Assembly (NCBI GenBank): GCA_035644395.1
Contig: DASQOR010000088.1
Span: 1 to 64,000 of the forward strand
Direction: 5' to 3'
Origin: JBGPLJ01 sp035644395
Lineage (GTDB): Bacteria > Pseudomonadota > Gammaproteobacteria > Steroidobacterales > Steroidobacteraceae
DNA length: 64,000 bases
Shown: one piece after another, positions 50,426-59,997 of the stretch
Layout: each line of letters opens with the position of its first letter
How positions within the stretch are numbered: the first letter of the stretch is position 1
Program-made: the position numbers and the translations under genes
Notes under the pieces: generated by a model
Seen by the model: only the letters and a program-made list of their open reading frames with translations
What the model was told of the DNA's origin: nothing
The model's database searches: none

Positions 50426-51634
50426 ATGACCACGTTCAACCTGCCGGACCTCGGCGAAGGACTCGCGGAAGCCGAGATCGTCGCCTGGCACGTCAAGGTC
50501 GGCGATGCCGTCACGATCGATCAGCCGATGCTGTCGGTGGAGACCGCGAAAGCCGTGGTCGAAGTGCCTTCGCCCTATACGGGCATCGTGCGTGCGCTGC
50601 ATGCCGAGGCCGGCGCCGTCGTCGAGACCGGCAAACCGCTCATCGACTTCGACGTCCAGGGCGAAACCGCCGCTGGAAGCGCCGCCGCGGCAAGCAAGCC
50701 TCAGGCCAGGAAGGCCGATGACTCGGGCACGGTGGTCGGCAACATGCCGACCAGCGACGAAGAGCTGGTTGAAACCGCCATCGCGGGCCGCTCCGGCGCA
50801 GCGGTGCGCGATCGCGTTCGCGCCGCACCCGCCGCACGTGCACTTGCCCGGCGGGCGGGCGTCGATATCGAACAGGTCACGGGCAGCGGACGTGGCGGCC
50901 TCGTCACGCTCGACGACGTCATGAATGCAAGCCAGGTCCCTGCCCGCCGGCCGGCCGTCGATGCCGGAGCGCGCCCATCCTTCGCTCCCTTGCCCACCGG
51001 CGAATCGGAACGCTTGCGCGGCCCGCGCCGCGCGATGGCGCACAGCATGTCGCTCTCGCGGGACCAAGTCGCGTCCTGCACGATCTTCGACGACGCGGAT
51101 CTGCACGGCTGGATCCGGCGCAGCGATTACACGGTGCGGTTGCTGCGCGCGGTGGCCGCCGGCTGTCGCGCCGAACCCGCGCTCAACGCGTGGTACGACG
51201 GCGAATCGCAGAGCCGGCGCCTGCTCGCGCGTGTCGACGTCGCGGTTGCCGTGGACACGAGCGAGGGACTGATGGTGCCGGTCGTGCGCGACGTCGCCAA
51301 CCGCTCGCCCGCCGAATTGCGCAACGATGTGGCGCGCCTCAAGGCGGCCGCGCAGGCGCGCACGCTCTCGCCCGAGGAGCTCAAGGACTTCACGATCCTG
51401 CTGTCGAACTTCGGCACCATCGCCGGCCGGTATGCGACGCCCCTCGTGGCGCCGCCGGCGGTCGCGATCCTGGGCGCCGGGAGCCTGAAGCACGATGTCG
51501 TGGCGGTCATGGGCGGTATCGAAGCGCACCTGCGGATGCCCCTGTCGCTCAGCTTCGATCATCGCTGCGTGACCGGCGGCGACGGTGCGCGCTTCCTCGC
51601 TGCGGTCATCAAAGACCTCGAACAACCCGACTGA
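50426..51634 (+). CDS. 2-oxoacid dehydrogenase E2 acyltransferase
   Basis: 402 residues. One lipoyl domain (1-75) carries the lipoylated Lys42 in VETAKAVVEVP. A linker leads to the peripheral-subunit-binding domain (about 130-170, APAARALARRAGVDIEQVTG), then the catalytic domain with a C-terminal SFDHRCVTGGDGARF. The catalytic His is kept, but the Asp usually four residues later (HxxxD) is Thr with GGD following. It forms the core of the complex and transfers the acyl group to CoA. No E3 (lipoamide dehydrogenase) gene is adjacent. Confidence 0.92.
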   Translation: MTTFNLPDLGEGLAEAEIVAWHVKVGDAVTIDQPMLSVETAKAVVEVPSPYTGIVRALHAEAGAVVETGKPLIDFDVQGETAAGSAAAASKPQARKADDSGTVVGNMPTSDEELVETAIAGRSGAAVRDRVRAAPAARALARRAGVDIEQVTGSGRGGLVTLDDVMNASQVPARRPAVDAGARPSFAPLPTGESERLRGPRRAMAHSMSLSRDQVASCTIFDDADLHGWIRRSDYTVRLLRAVAAGCRAEPALNAWYDGESQSRRLLARVDVAVAVDTSEGLMVPVVRDVANRSPAELRNDVARLKAAAQARTLSPEELKDFTILLSNFGTIAGRYATPLVAPPAVAILGAGSLKHDVVAVMGGIEAHLRMPLSLSFDHRCVTGGDGARFLAAVIKDLEQPD

Positions 51635-51650
51635 CGAGAAACCGGACGCC

Positions 51651-54600
51651 ATGCTCGGCAAAGTTCCCGCTCAGCGCCTCGCGCTCATCGAACGCATCGT
51701 CAAGCTCGCCAGCCGCCGCCGCACGCAGGTCCGCGCGCCGCTCGCGGCAAGCTTCATCCGCGCCTACTACCACGGCGTCGCCGAAGAGGACCTGCGCGAG
51801 CGCGCGCTCGAGAACCTGGCCGCCGCGGCCCTGGCGCACCTCGCGCTCGGCGCGCGGCGCAAGCCCGGCGTGCCGCTGATCCGGGTCTTCAATCCGGATC
51901 CGGCGACCGACGGCTGGGCCTCGCGCCACACGATCGTCGCCGTCGTGACCGACGACATGCCGTTCCTCGTCGACTCGCTCGGCATCGTCTTCAAGCAACA
52001 GGAATGCGCGGTGCACCTGATCGTGCACCCCGTGATCCACGTCGAGCGCAATGCGCGGGGCGACCTGCGGGGGATCCTCGACGCGCCGGCGAAGGGCGCA
52101 CGCACGGAATCGTGGCAGCTCTTCGAGATCGACCGCGAGACCGACCCCGTGCGGCTCGATCAGATCGCGGCGCGGCTGCGCGCGACGCTGTACGACGTCC
52201 GCATCGCCGTCGCGGACTGGCAGGCGATGCGCCAGCGATTGCGGGATCTTGCGGCCGGCCTCAAGGCCTCGCCGCCGCCGCTGCCCAAGAGCGAGGTGCG
52301 GGAAGCGACAGCGCTCGTCGACTGGATGGAAGCGAATCACTTCACGCTGCTCGGGTACCGGCACTACACGCTCGAGCACGGCCGGGACGTCGACCTGTTG
52401 AAGCCGGACGTCGCGAGCGGCCTCGGGATCCTGCGCTCGAACCGGCCGGGCGGTTCGCGGCCGCGGGTGACGAAGCTCACCGGCGACATTCGCAAGAGCG
52501 CACGCGAGCGCGAGCTCCTCGTGATCACCAAGGCGAACTCCGTCGCGACGGTCCACCGCGCGAGCTACCTCGACTACGTGAGCCTCAAGACCTTCGACGG
52601 GCGCGGCACGGTCAAGGGAGAGCACCGGTTCCTCGGCCTGTGGACGTCGAGCGCCTATAGCCGCAGCCCCCGCGAGATTCCCGTCCTGCGCCACAAGGTG
52701 AGCCAGGTCTTCGATCATTTCGGCCTCGCTTCGCAGAGCCATGACGCGAAAGCCGTCATGCACGTGCTCGAGACCTTTCCGCGCGATGAGCTCTTCCAGG
52801 CGAGCGTCGCGGACCTCATCGCGATCGTGCGCGGCATCGTCAATCTCTACGAGCGGCAGCAGGTGCGGCTCTTCGTGCGCCGCGATCCGTTCCGCCGCTT
52901 CTATTCCTGCTTCGTCTATGTGCCGCGGGACCGCTACAACACGGAAGTGCGCCGGCGCATCGAAGCGCTCGCGCTCGAGGCCTTCCACGGCAAGGCCATC
53001 GAAACGCAGGTGCAGCTCTCGGACTCCGTGCTCGCACGCGCCCACATGCTGGTGCGCACCGATCCGGACGACAACGTCGAGGTCGACGCGCAGGAACTCG
53101 AGCGACGGATGGCCCGCGCCGTGCGCACGTGGTGGGATGCCTTCCGCGACGCGCTCACGGCGAGGTTCGACGAAGGCCGCTGTCTTACGATTGCCCGGCG
53201 CTTCGAACGGGCCTTCCCGGCCGCGTACCAGGCGGGCGTGACGGCCGCGGAGGCGCTCGCCGATGTCGAGATCCTCGATACGCTCGATCAGGAAGCGACG
53301 GGCCTGAGGACCTGGCTGTGCCGCTCCGAGCTCGATCCGCCCGCGCAGCTTCACCTCAAGCTCTACCGGCGGGCGCAGCCGATCCCGATCTCCGACGTGC
53401 TGCCCATGATGGAAAACATGGGCCTCAAGGTCATCAGCGAGCAGCCCTACGCGCTCACGCTCGAGGACGGCGCGACCATCTGGATACAGGATTTCAAGCT
53501 CGAGCATCGGGCCGGCACGCCGGTCGCGGTCGAAGCCGTGCGCACGCGCCTCCTCGATACCTTCACGAACGTCTGGTTCGGCCGCGCGGAGAACGACGGC
53601 TTCAATCGCCTGGTGCTCGCGGCCGGGCTCGACTGGCGCCAGACGACGGTGCTGCGCGCGATCTGCCGCTACATCGTCCAGACCGGCATCCCCTTCAGCC
53701 AGGCCTACATGGAGCAGGTGCTCGCCGACAACGCGAAGCTCGGCGCCATCCTCGCGCAGCTCTTCGCGACGCAGTTCGATCCGGCGCTCGAGACTCGCGC
53801 GCGCAGCGTCGCCGTCGGCAAGCTCGCCAAGTCGTTCAACGCCGGCATCGAGAAGGTGGCACGGCTCGACGAGGATCGGATCCTCAGGGCCTTCCGCGCC
53901 GTCGTCGCAGCGACCCTGCGAACGAATTTCTTCCAGAAAACGGCGAGCGGCGAGGCGAAGCCGTACCTGTCGTTCAAGCTCGACCCGCAGAAGATCCCGG
54001 AACTGCCGTTGCCGCGGCCGATGTTCGAGATCTTCGTGTACTCGCCGCGCGTCGAGGGCGTGCACCTGCGCAAGGGACATGTCGCGCGCGGCGGCATCCG
54101 CTGGTCCGACCGACGGGAGGATTTCCGCACGGAAGTGCTGGGACTCATGAAGGCCCAGCACGTCAAGAACACGCTCATCGTGCCGGTCGGCGCGAAAGGC
54201 GGCTTCTTCCCGAAGCGCCTGCCCGCGGCCGGCCGCGACGAGATCCAGCGCGAGGTCATCGCTTGCTATCAGACCTTCATCCGCGGCTTGCTCGACCTCA
54301 CGGACAACATCGTGCGCGATCGCATCGTGCCGCCCGCGGCCACCGTGCGCCGCGACGGCGACGATGCCTATCTCGTAGTCGCAGCCGACAAGGGCACCGC
54401 GACGTTCTCGGACATCGCCAATGCCCTCTCGGCGGAATACGGATTCTGGCTGGGCGACGCCTTCGCCTCCGGCGGTTCCGCCGGCTACGACCACAAGAAG
54501 ATGGCGATCACCGCGCGCGGCGGCTGGGAAAGCGTCAAGCGGCATTTCCGGGAAATGGGCATCGACACGCAGTCGCAGGATTTCACGGTGGCGGGCATCG

Positions 54601-56483
54601 GCGACATGGCGGGCGACGTCTTCGGGAACGGCTTACTGCAATCGAAGCACATCCGCCTGCTTGCCGCGTTCAACCACCAGCACATCTTCCTCGACCCGAA
54701 CGCGGTCGCCGCGAGCTCCTTCCCGGAGCGCGAGCGGCTCTTCAACCTGCCGCGCTCGAGCTGGGAGGACTACAACCGCAAGCGCATTTCCAAGGGCGGC
54801 GGCATCTATTCACGGCAGCTCAAGTCGATCACGCTGTCCGGCGAGGCGCAGCGCATGCTCGGCCTCGCTTCGAACAGCGTGCCGCCCCAGGAGATCATCC
54901 GCGCGATCCTGCGCATGCCGGTCGAGCTCCTCTGGAACGGCGGCATCGGCACCTACGTCAAGGCGACGGCCGAAACGCATCTCGACATCGGCGACCGCGC
55001 GAACGACGGCGTGCGCGTGAACGGCAAGGAGGTCGCGGCGAAAGTCATCGGCGAAGGCGGCAACCTCGGCTGCTCGCAGCGCGGGCGCGTCGAATACGCG
55101 CTGAAGGGCGGCCGCATCAACACCGACTTCATCGATAACTCGGCGGGCGTGAATTGCTCGGACGTCGAGGTCAACATCAAGATCCTGCTGAACGCGGTGG
55201 TCGCAGGCGGCCGGCTCCTGGTGAAGGACCGCAACCGCCTGCTCGCCTCGATGACCAGGGAAGTCGCCGGGCTCGTCCTCAGGAACAATTATCTGCAGAG
55301 CCAGGCCGTGAGCACGCTCGAGGCGCAGGCGCGCGAGCGGCTCCCGGAGCACGTGCACGTGATGCGCGCGCTCGAGCGCTCCGGTGAATTGAATGCGGCG
55401 CTCGAATACCTGCCGAACGACGAGGCGGTCGACGAGCGCCGCAAGCTCAGCAAGGGACTCACACGCCCGGAACTCGCGGTCATCCTGAGCTACAGCAAGA
55501 TCTGGCTCTACAACAAGCTCATCCACTCCGACGTGCCCGAGGACAAGTATCTGTCGCGCGAACTCGTGCGCTATTTCCCGGTGGCGATCCAGAAACGCTA
55601 CGGCCGCGAGCTGCGCCGTCATCGCCTGCGCCGCGAGATCATCGCGACCGCGACGACCAACAGCCTCGTCAACCGCATGGGCCCGGTGTTCGCCATCCGC
55701 ACCCAGCAGGATACCGGCGCCGAGGTGGCGCAGATCGCGCGCGCCTACAGCATCGCGCGCGAGGTATGCGCGATGCGGGAGCTCTGGGCGGAGATCGAAT
55801 CGCTCGATAACCGCATCGAGGCCTCCGCGCAGTACGCGATGATGAACCAGACGAGCCGGCTCCTGCGCCACATGACCTACCGGCTGCTCGCCGACCGCGG
55901 CGGCAGCCTCGGCATCGAGGAGCGCGTGTCGCGCATGCGTCCGGGCGTCGTCGTGTTGAGCACGGCCCTGCCCGGCGTGCTGGTCGGCGCGGAACTCGCG
56001 AGTCATCAGTCGAAGATGGCCGAGCTCGCGGCCGCCGGCATCAACGAACGCATCGCGCGGCAGATCGCGAATCTCGCGCCGCTCAACTCGGCGCTCGACA
56101 TCGTCGAGATTGCGGCGGCGGCGAAGATTTCGGTGCCGTTCGCGGCACGGGTGTATTTCCTCGTCGGCGACACGCTATCGCTCGACTGGTTGCGCGAGCA
56201 GATCGAAAGACTCTCGGTCGAAGGCCATTGGCAGGCGGTCGCCCGCAGCGCGCTGCGCGACAATCTCCATGGCCTGCAGCGGAGCATCGTCGGCACGGTG
56301 CTCGGCACCCGGCGCCAGCGCGGTTCCGATCCGGCGGCGACGGTTGCCGCCTGGGTCGCGGCCCGCCGCGCCGAGGTCGAACATCTCCAGCAATCGCTCA
56401 AGGAAATGAAGGCGGGGCCGGCGGCGGATTTCCCGACTCTGTCCGTCGCGCTGCAGGCGGTCCGTCGACTCGCACCCGCCTGA
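51651..56483 (+). CDS. gdhB: NAD-specific glutamate dehydrogenase, large (180 kDa) type
   Basis: About 1610 residues from the ATG at 51651, 16 bp after the E2 stop; this is the normal length of the L-180 class. N-terminal ACT-like regulatory segments (VTDDMPFLVDSLGIVF, then AVHLIVHPV) precede the catalytic dehydrogenase part: GGIRWSDRREDFRTEVLGLM, KNTLIVPVGAKGGFFPKR, TAGIGDMAGDVFGNG-like VAGIGDMAGDVFGNG and GGNLGCSQRGR. It converts glutamate to 2-oxoglutarate and ammonium in amino-acid catabolism. Being directly after the oxoacid dehydrogenase genes it may share their transcript. Confidence 0.95.
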   Translation: MLGKVPAQRLALIERIVKLASRRRTQVRAPLAASFIRAYYHGVAEEDLRERALENLAAAALAHLALGARRKPGVPLIRVFNPDPATDGWASRHTIVAVVTDDMPFLVDSLGIVFKQQECAVHLIVHPVIHVERNARGDLRGILDAPAKGARTESWQLFEIDRETDPVRLDQIAARLRATLYDVRIAVADWQAMRQRLRDLAAGLKASPPPLPKSEVREATALVDWMEANHFTLLGYRHYTLEHGRDVDLLKPDVASGLGILRSNRPGGSRPRVTKLTGDIRKSARERELLVITKANSVATVHRASYLDYVSLKTFDGRGTVKGEHRFLGLWTSSAYSRSPREIPVLRHKVSQVFDHFGLASQSHDAKAVMHVLETFPRDELFQASVADLIAIVRGIVNLYERQQVRLFVRRDPFRRFYSCFVYVPRDRYNTEVRRRIEALALEAFHGKAIETQVQLSDSVLARAHMLVRTDPDDNVEVDAQELERRMARAVRTWWDAFRDALTARFDEGRCLTIARRFERAFPAAYQAGVTAAEALADVEILDTLDQEATGLRTWLCRSELDPPAQLHLKLYRRAQPIPISDVLPMMENMGLKVISEQPYALTLEDGATIWIQDFKLEHRAGTPVAVEAVRTRLLDTFTNVWFGRAENDGFNRLVLAAGLDWRQTTVLRAICRYIVQTGIPFSQAYMEQVLADNAKLGAILAQLFATQFDPALETRARSVAVGKLAKSFNAGIEKVARLDEDRILRAFRAVVAATLRTNFFQKTASGEAKPYLSFKLDPQKIPELPLPRPMFEIFVYSPRVEGVHLRKGHVARGGIRWSDRREDFRTEVLGLMKAQHVKNTLIVPVGAKGGFFPKRLPAAGRDEIQREVIACYQTFIRGLLDLTDNIVRDRIVPPAATVRRDGDDAYLVVAADKGTATFSDIANALSAEYGFWLGDAFASGGSAGYDHKKMAITARGGWESVKRHFREMGIDTQSQDFTVAGIGDMAGDVFGNGLLQSKHIRLLAAFNHQHIFLDPNAVAASSFPERERLFNLPRSSWEDYNRKRISKGGGIYSRQLKSITLSGEAQRMLGLASNSVPPQEIIRAILRMPVELLWNGGIGTYVKATAETHLDIGDRANDGVRVNGKEVAAKVIGEGGNLGCSQRGRVEYALKGGRINTDFIDNSAGVNCSDVEVNIKILLNAVVAGGRLLVKDRNRLLASMTREVAGLVLRNNYLQSQAVSTLEAQARERLPEHVHVMRALERSGELNAALEYLPNDEAVDERRKLSKGLTRPELAVILSYSKIWLYNKLIHSDVPEDKYLSRELVRYFPVAIQKRYGRELRRHRLRREIIATATTNSLVNRMGPVFAIRTQQDTGAEVAQIARAYSIAREVCAMRELWAEIESLDNRIEASAQYAMMNQTSRLLRHMTYRLLADRGGSLGIEERVSRMRPGVVVLSTALPGVLVGAELASHQSKMAELAAAGINERIARQIANLAPLNSALDIVEIAAAAKISVPFAARVYFLVGDTLSLDWLREQIERLSVEGHWQAVARSALRDNLHGLQRSIVGTVLGTRRQRGSDPAATVAAWVAARRAEVEHLQQSLKEMKAGPAADFPTLSVALQAVRRLAPA

Positions 56484-56489
56484 TCCCGC

Positions 56490-57299
56490 ATGCGCCTCGC
56501 GCTCATCGTCACGACCTACGAGCGGCCGGACGCGCTCGCGCGCGTGCTTGAAACGGTTGCGCGCCAGTCGGTCGCTCCGGACGAGCTGCTGGTCGCCGAC
56601 GACGGCTCCGGGCCGGCGACCGGGGAGGTCGTCGCGGGATTCAAGAGTGGCGCCGCGTTTCCGGTTCGACATGTCTGGCTGCCGCACGACGGTTACCGGG
56701 TCGGCCGGATGCGAAATCGCGCGATTGCGGCAAGCGATGCGGATTTCATCGTGATCGTCGACGGCGACATGCTGCTGCATCCCGACTTCATCGCCGATCA
56801 TCGCCGCGCAGCCCGACCCGGGCGCTATCTGCAAGGATGCCGCATCCCGCTCGACGAGCAGGCGACCGCGCACGCGCTCGCATCCGGCGAGACGCCGCGC
56901 TGGACGAGCCGCGGCCTCGGCGTACGACGTCGCCTCTACGCCCTGCACTCGCCGGCGGCGAGCCGGTGGTGCGGTGGAATTGCGAATGGGCTCCTCTCCA
57001 TCAAGGGCTGCAACCAGGGTTTCTGGCGCAGCGATCTCCTGGCGGCCAACGGGTTCGATGAGTCGCTCGCCGGCTGGGGATCCGAAGACAAGGAGTGCTG
57101 CGCGCGGCTCGAGAACGCGGGCTTGCGCCGCCGCTCGATCCTGTTCGGCGCCGTCGCCTTTCACCTGCACCATCCGGCCGCCGATCGCTCCGCGCACGCC
57201 CGCAACACCGCGGCCGTCGCGGCCACGCGCACGAGTGGCAGAACCCGGTGCGATCACGGCATAGTGTCGCCCCCGGGCGCGGCCCGCCCGCAAGCATAA
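56490..57299 (+). CDS. Family 2 glycosyltransferase
   Basis: 269 residues starting 6 bp after gdhB. The GT-A fold opens LALIVTTYERPDALARVLE; the metal/nucleotide-sugar motif is IVDGDM (Asp-x-Asp). The C-terminal part has GCNQGFWRSDLLAANGFDE and GWGSEDKECCARLENAG, a galactosyltransferase-like (Glyco_transf_7C) acceptor region. The last 40 residues are Ala/Arg-rich and may be unstructured. It probably modifies a surface glycan; the donor and acceptor are unknown. Confidence 0.88.
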   Translation: MRLALIVTTYERPDALARVLETVARQSVAPDELLVADDGSGPATGEVVAGFKSGAAFPVRHVWLPHDGYRVGRMRNRAIAASDADFIVIVDGDMLLHPDFIADHRRAARPGRYLQGCRIPLDEQATAHALASGETPRWTSRGLGVRRRLYALHSPAASRWCGGIANGLLSIKGCNQGFWRSDLLAANGFDESLAGWGSEDKECCARLENAGLRRRSILFGAVAFHLHHPAADRSAHARNTAAVAATRTSGRTRCDHGIVSPPGAARPQA

Positions 57300-57308
57300 G
57301 GAATCTCC

Positions 57309-58061
57309 GTGGTTGGCAAGCTCGTGCTCCTGCGTCACGGCCAGAGTGTCTGGAACGTCGGCAACCTTTTCACGGGCTGGACGGACGTCGACCTCTCGGA
57401 TCTTGGCCGCACGGAGGCCCGGCAGGGCGGGCTCGAAATGCAGAAGGCGGGGCTCAGTTTCGATATCGCTTTCACATCGGTCCTGAAGCGCGCGATCCGC
57501 ACGCTCTGGATCGCGCTCGACACGATGGACCTCATGTGGATCCCCGTGGAGCGCCATTGGCGGCTCAATGAACGCCACTACGGGGCGTTGCAGGGCCTCG
57601 ACAAGGCGCAGACGGCCGAAAAGCACGGCGACGCGCAGGTCAAGATCTGGCGGCGCAGCTACGACATCCCGCCGCCGCCGCTGGCGCTGGACGATCCACG
57701 CCATCCGCGCTTCGACCGGCGTTATGCCGCGCTCGCGCCGGCCGACCTGCCTGCGACCGAATCGCTCAAGGACACGCTCGCCCGCGTGCTGCCCTTCTGG
57801 CAGAGCCGCATTGCCGTCGAACTCAAGGCGGGTCGCAACGTGCTCGTCGCCGCGCACGGCAACAGCCTGCGCGCGCTCGTGAAGATGCTGGACAGCGTGT
57901 CCGAGCAGGATATCGTCGAGCTCAATATCCCGACCGGCGTACCGCTGCTCTACGAGCTCGACGATTCGCTGAAGCCTGTTGCGAGCCGCTACCTCGGCGA
58001 TGCGAGCGCCGTCGCAGCAGCGCAGGAAGCCGTGCGCCGGCAGGCGGAGAAGAAGAAGTAG
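57309..58061 (+). CDS. gpmA: 2,3-bisphosphoglycerate-dependent phosphoglycerate mutase
   Basis: 250 residues. A GTG start is preceded by AAGGA at 7 bp. The catalytic phospho-His10 lies in LLRHGQSVWN, with NLFTGWTDVDLSDLG following and RHWRLNERHYGALQGLDK carrying the acid/base Glu; the second His is in VAAHGNSLRAL. It interconverts 3- and 2-phosphoglycerate in glycolysis. It ends at a hairpin shared with the convergent ferredoxin gene. Confidence 0.95.
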   Translation: MVGKLVLLRHGQSVWNVGNLFTGWTDVDLSDLGRTEARQGGLEMQKAGLSFDIAFTSVLKRAIRTLWIALDTMDLMWIPVERHWRLNERHYGALQGLDKAQTAEKHGDAQVKIWRRSYDIPPPPLALDDPRHPRFDRRYAALAPADLPATESLKDTLARVLPFWQSRIAVELKAGRNVLVAAHGNSLRALVKMLDSVSEQDIVELNIPTGVPLLYELDDSLKPVASRYLGDASAVAAAQEAVRRQAEKKK

Positions 58062-58079
58062 CCCAATAACTATAGATAA

Positions 58080-58101
58080 GGAGTGGCGCCCTGCGCACTC
58101 C
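58080..58101. terminator. Two-way terminator between gpmA and ferredoxin
   Basis: GGAGTG and CACTCC form a 6 bp stem, with a further CGC/GCG inner stem after one bulged G and a CCT loop. It fills the gap up to the ferredoxin stop. It lacks a T tract on the plus side beyond CTCATT, so efficiency is uncertain. Confidence 0.5.
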
Positions 58102-58419
58102 TCATTCGTCTGGCGCGACCTTGATCTTGAGGCCGTCCAGGGCCTCGGTGAAATCCACCTGGCAGGAAAGGCGCGAACGCGGTGCGTCGTAGTTCTGCAG
58201 CTCCGACAAGAGGTCCTGTTCGTCGGACTGCTTGGCCGGGAGTTTCTCCATCCACGCGCCGTCGACGTACATGTGGCAGGTCGCACAGGAGCAGAGCCCG
58301 CCGCAGATCGCGGCGACGCCGAAATCGAGCTCGCGCAGGGTCTCCATCACCTTGAGTCCCACCCTGCCCTCGACCACATGCTCTTTGTCGTCGCGATCGA
58401 CGACCACGATGTTCGCCAT
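58102..58419 (-). CDS. [2Fe-2S] ferredoxin, adrenodoxin/ISC type
   Basis: About 105 residues from the ATG at 58419. The cluster motif is AICGGLCSCATCHM: Cys-x5-Cys-x2-Cys plus one extra Cys, and the fourth ligand is in RLSCQVDF near residue 87. This is the vertebrate-type [2Fe-2S] ferredoxin pattern, used with P450s, dioxygenases or Fe-S assembly. As it is far from the isc genes here and no partner is adjacent, its role is open. The 93 bp before it and after the kinase gene contain nothing recognisable. Confidence 0.9.
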   Translation of the reverse strand: MANIVVVDRDDKEHVVEGRVGLKVMETLRELDFGVAAICGGLCSCATCHMYVDGAWMEKLPAKQSDEQDLLSELQNYDAPRSRLSCQVDFTEALDGLKIKVAPDE

Positions 58420-58512
58420 AACGTCCTCGCCGGAAATTGGTCGCGTAGTGTGCCCAAAAGCGCCGCGGCAGGCCACCGCCGCGCAGGCATTGCGCCATGC
58501 TTTTCGGTGCGG

Positions 58513-59388
58513 CTACGCGCCGAGCCGCTCGAGGAGCCTCGCCTGCCCGGCCGGGTCGGTGGCGGTGAGCTCGAGCCAGAGGAGATGCAGGTAGTCGAAC
58601 AGCCAGCCGTAGTCTGCCAATGCAGCGGTGAGCTGGCGGGTTCCGCGGGCCTCGTAGGCCGTGACCAGGATGCGACGCTCGGCGGCATCGATGTCGTGGT
58701 AGCAGGCGAAGGACGCGAGGTCGTAGAGGCCATCGCCGACAGCCGCGTATTCCCAATCGACGAGCCAGAGCGACTTGCCGTCGATCAGGTTCCGGCGGTG
58801 TACGTCGTTGTGGCAGAGGACGCCCGGGATCTGCGCTTTGGCGGTTGCCTTGAGTCGACGGTCGGCCTCGGTGTCGAAGCGGCCGCTCGAGGCAGGTTGC
58901 GGCGCTGCCCTCTCGTCGCGGCGCTCGCGGTATTGCGGAATGAGCTCCGCGTAGGCGAGTCGCCGCGCGTCCGCCGGCGGTGCGAGGGCGTGCAGGAGCT
59001 TCAGCCGCGCACCAAGGCGCTCGAGGCATTTCGGGTCGTGCGCGTCGGCATGTGTCCAGGTCCGGCCGGCGACGAACTCGGACAGCATGAGACCGCTTGC
59101 GGCATCGAAATAGATGAGCGGCGGAGCGATGCCCGCGGCCGTGGCCGCCTCGACCGCCGCGCGCTCGCCAGCGCGATCGACGCCGAGATCCGCCGTGTCC
59201 TGGATCGGCACGCGCAGGACCATCCGGCCGCCGGGCGCCTCGATCCGCCAGCTGCGGTTGGCAATGCCGCCGGTCATCGGCGTGCACTGCCAGCCCGTGC
59301 GCGGACCGAGCATCGGTAACGCCGCGAACGCGCGATCGAGCAGCGTCGCGTCGATCGCGGCCTGTCCCGCATCGACCGGCGCGCTCAT
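58513..59388 (-). CDS. ThiK-like phosphotransferase (probable thiamine kinase)
   Basis: About 291 residues from the ATG at 59388, which overlaps the transporter stop by 4 bp; the frame is open far upstream but only as shadow of that gene. The fold is the aminoglycoside-phosphotransferase/choline-kinase type: catalytic loop LCHNDVHRRNLI (Asp and Asn) and metal site LVDWEYAAVGDGLYDLASF. DWEYA is shared by choline kinases and thiamine kinase ThiK/YcfN. Its place as last gene of a TPP-riboswitch operon with a PnuC-type transporter argues for phosphorylation of imported thiamine to TMP. Choline or another small alcohol remains possible. Confidence 0.8.
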   Translation of the reverse strand: MSAPVDAGQAAIDATLLDRAFAALPMLGPRTGWQCTPMTGGIANRSWRIEAPGGRMVLRVPIQDTADLGVDRAGERAAVEAATAAGIAPPLIYFDAASGLMLSEFVAGRTWTHADAHDPKCLERLGARLKLLHALAPPADARRLAYAELIPQYRERRDERAAPQPASSGRFDTEADRRLKATAKAQIPGVLCHNDVHRRNLIDGKSLWLVDWEYAAVGDGLYDLASFACYHDIDAAERRILVTAYEARGTRQLTAALADYGWLFDYLHLLWLELTATDPAGQARLLERLGA

Positions 59389-59990
59389 GCCAGGACTTCC
59401 TGCCGCTGGCGCAGCCGCTGCCAGCTCAGCCAGCCGGCGAACGCGAGCAACACGTACAGGCCGAAGAGCAGCGCGGTCACGCGCAGGCCGCGGTTGAGGT
59501 ACACCGGCATCGCCACCGCATCGATTGCGATCCAGTACGGCCAGTTGTCGATGTACTTGCGCGCCGCGAGCCAGGTGGTCACGACGCTCGCCCACGCGAT
59601 GAAGGAATCGACGTGCGGCCAGGCCTGGTTCGTGTAGCGGCCGAGCAGCTGGCCGAAGACGAGCGTGAGCGCGGCGATGACAACGATCGCCGCCAGATGC
59701 ACGCGAAGCGGCGCGCGCGCGATGGGCAACTCGCCGCGGCCTCGACCGCCGTGCCGCCATTGATACCAGCCGTAGCCCGCCATCGCCGCGAAGAAGAGGT
59801 TCAACGCCGCATCCATGTACAGGTGCGCGCCGGTGAATACGCAGATGTAGATGGCTGAACTCGCAAAGGCGAGCGGCCAGCACCACGCGCTTGCCGCGAT
59901 GGCGAGGAGGAGATACGCCAGCGCCAAGGCAACGGCGACGAGTTCGACTGGCGAGGTCGAGCGAAAGTAGTCGAGGATGGCCGCGAACAC
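59385..59990 (-). CDS. pnuT: PnuC-family transporter, probable thiamine transporter PnuT
   Basis: 201 residues with seven membrane helices. WPLAFASSAIYICVFTGAHL, YGWYQWRHG and NWPYWIAIDAVAMPVYL are the conserved PnuC-family segments. PnuC members import nicotinamide riboside, riboflavin or thiamine by facilitated diffusion, the substrate being trapped by a cytoplasmic kinase. Here the TPP riboswitch upstream and the kinase gene coupled by a 4 bp overlap point to thiamine (PnuT). It begins 7 bp after the YkoF-like gene. Confidence 0.88.
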   Translation of the reverse strand: MFAAILDYFRSTSPVELVAVALALAYLLLAIAASAWCWPLAFASSAIYICVFTGAHLYMDAALNLFFAAMAGYGWYQWRHGGRGRGELPIARAPLRVHLAAIVVIAALTLVFGQLLGRYTNQAWPHVDSFIAWASVVTTWLAARKYIDNWPYWIAIDAVAMPVYLNRGLRVTALLFGLYVLLAFAGWLSWQRLRQRQEVLA

Positions 59991-59997
59991 GGCGCGT

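Noticed and set aside
51609..54545. Open reading frame of 978 codons on the minus strand, antisense to gdhB
   Set aside because: It has no domain motif, is rich in Arg, Ala, Glu and Asp, and mirrors the third codon positions of a clear NAD-GDH gene. Long antisense frames are expected in high-GC coding DNA.
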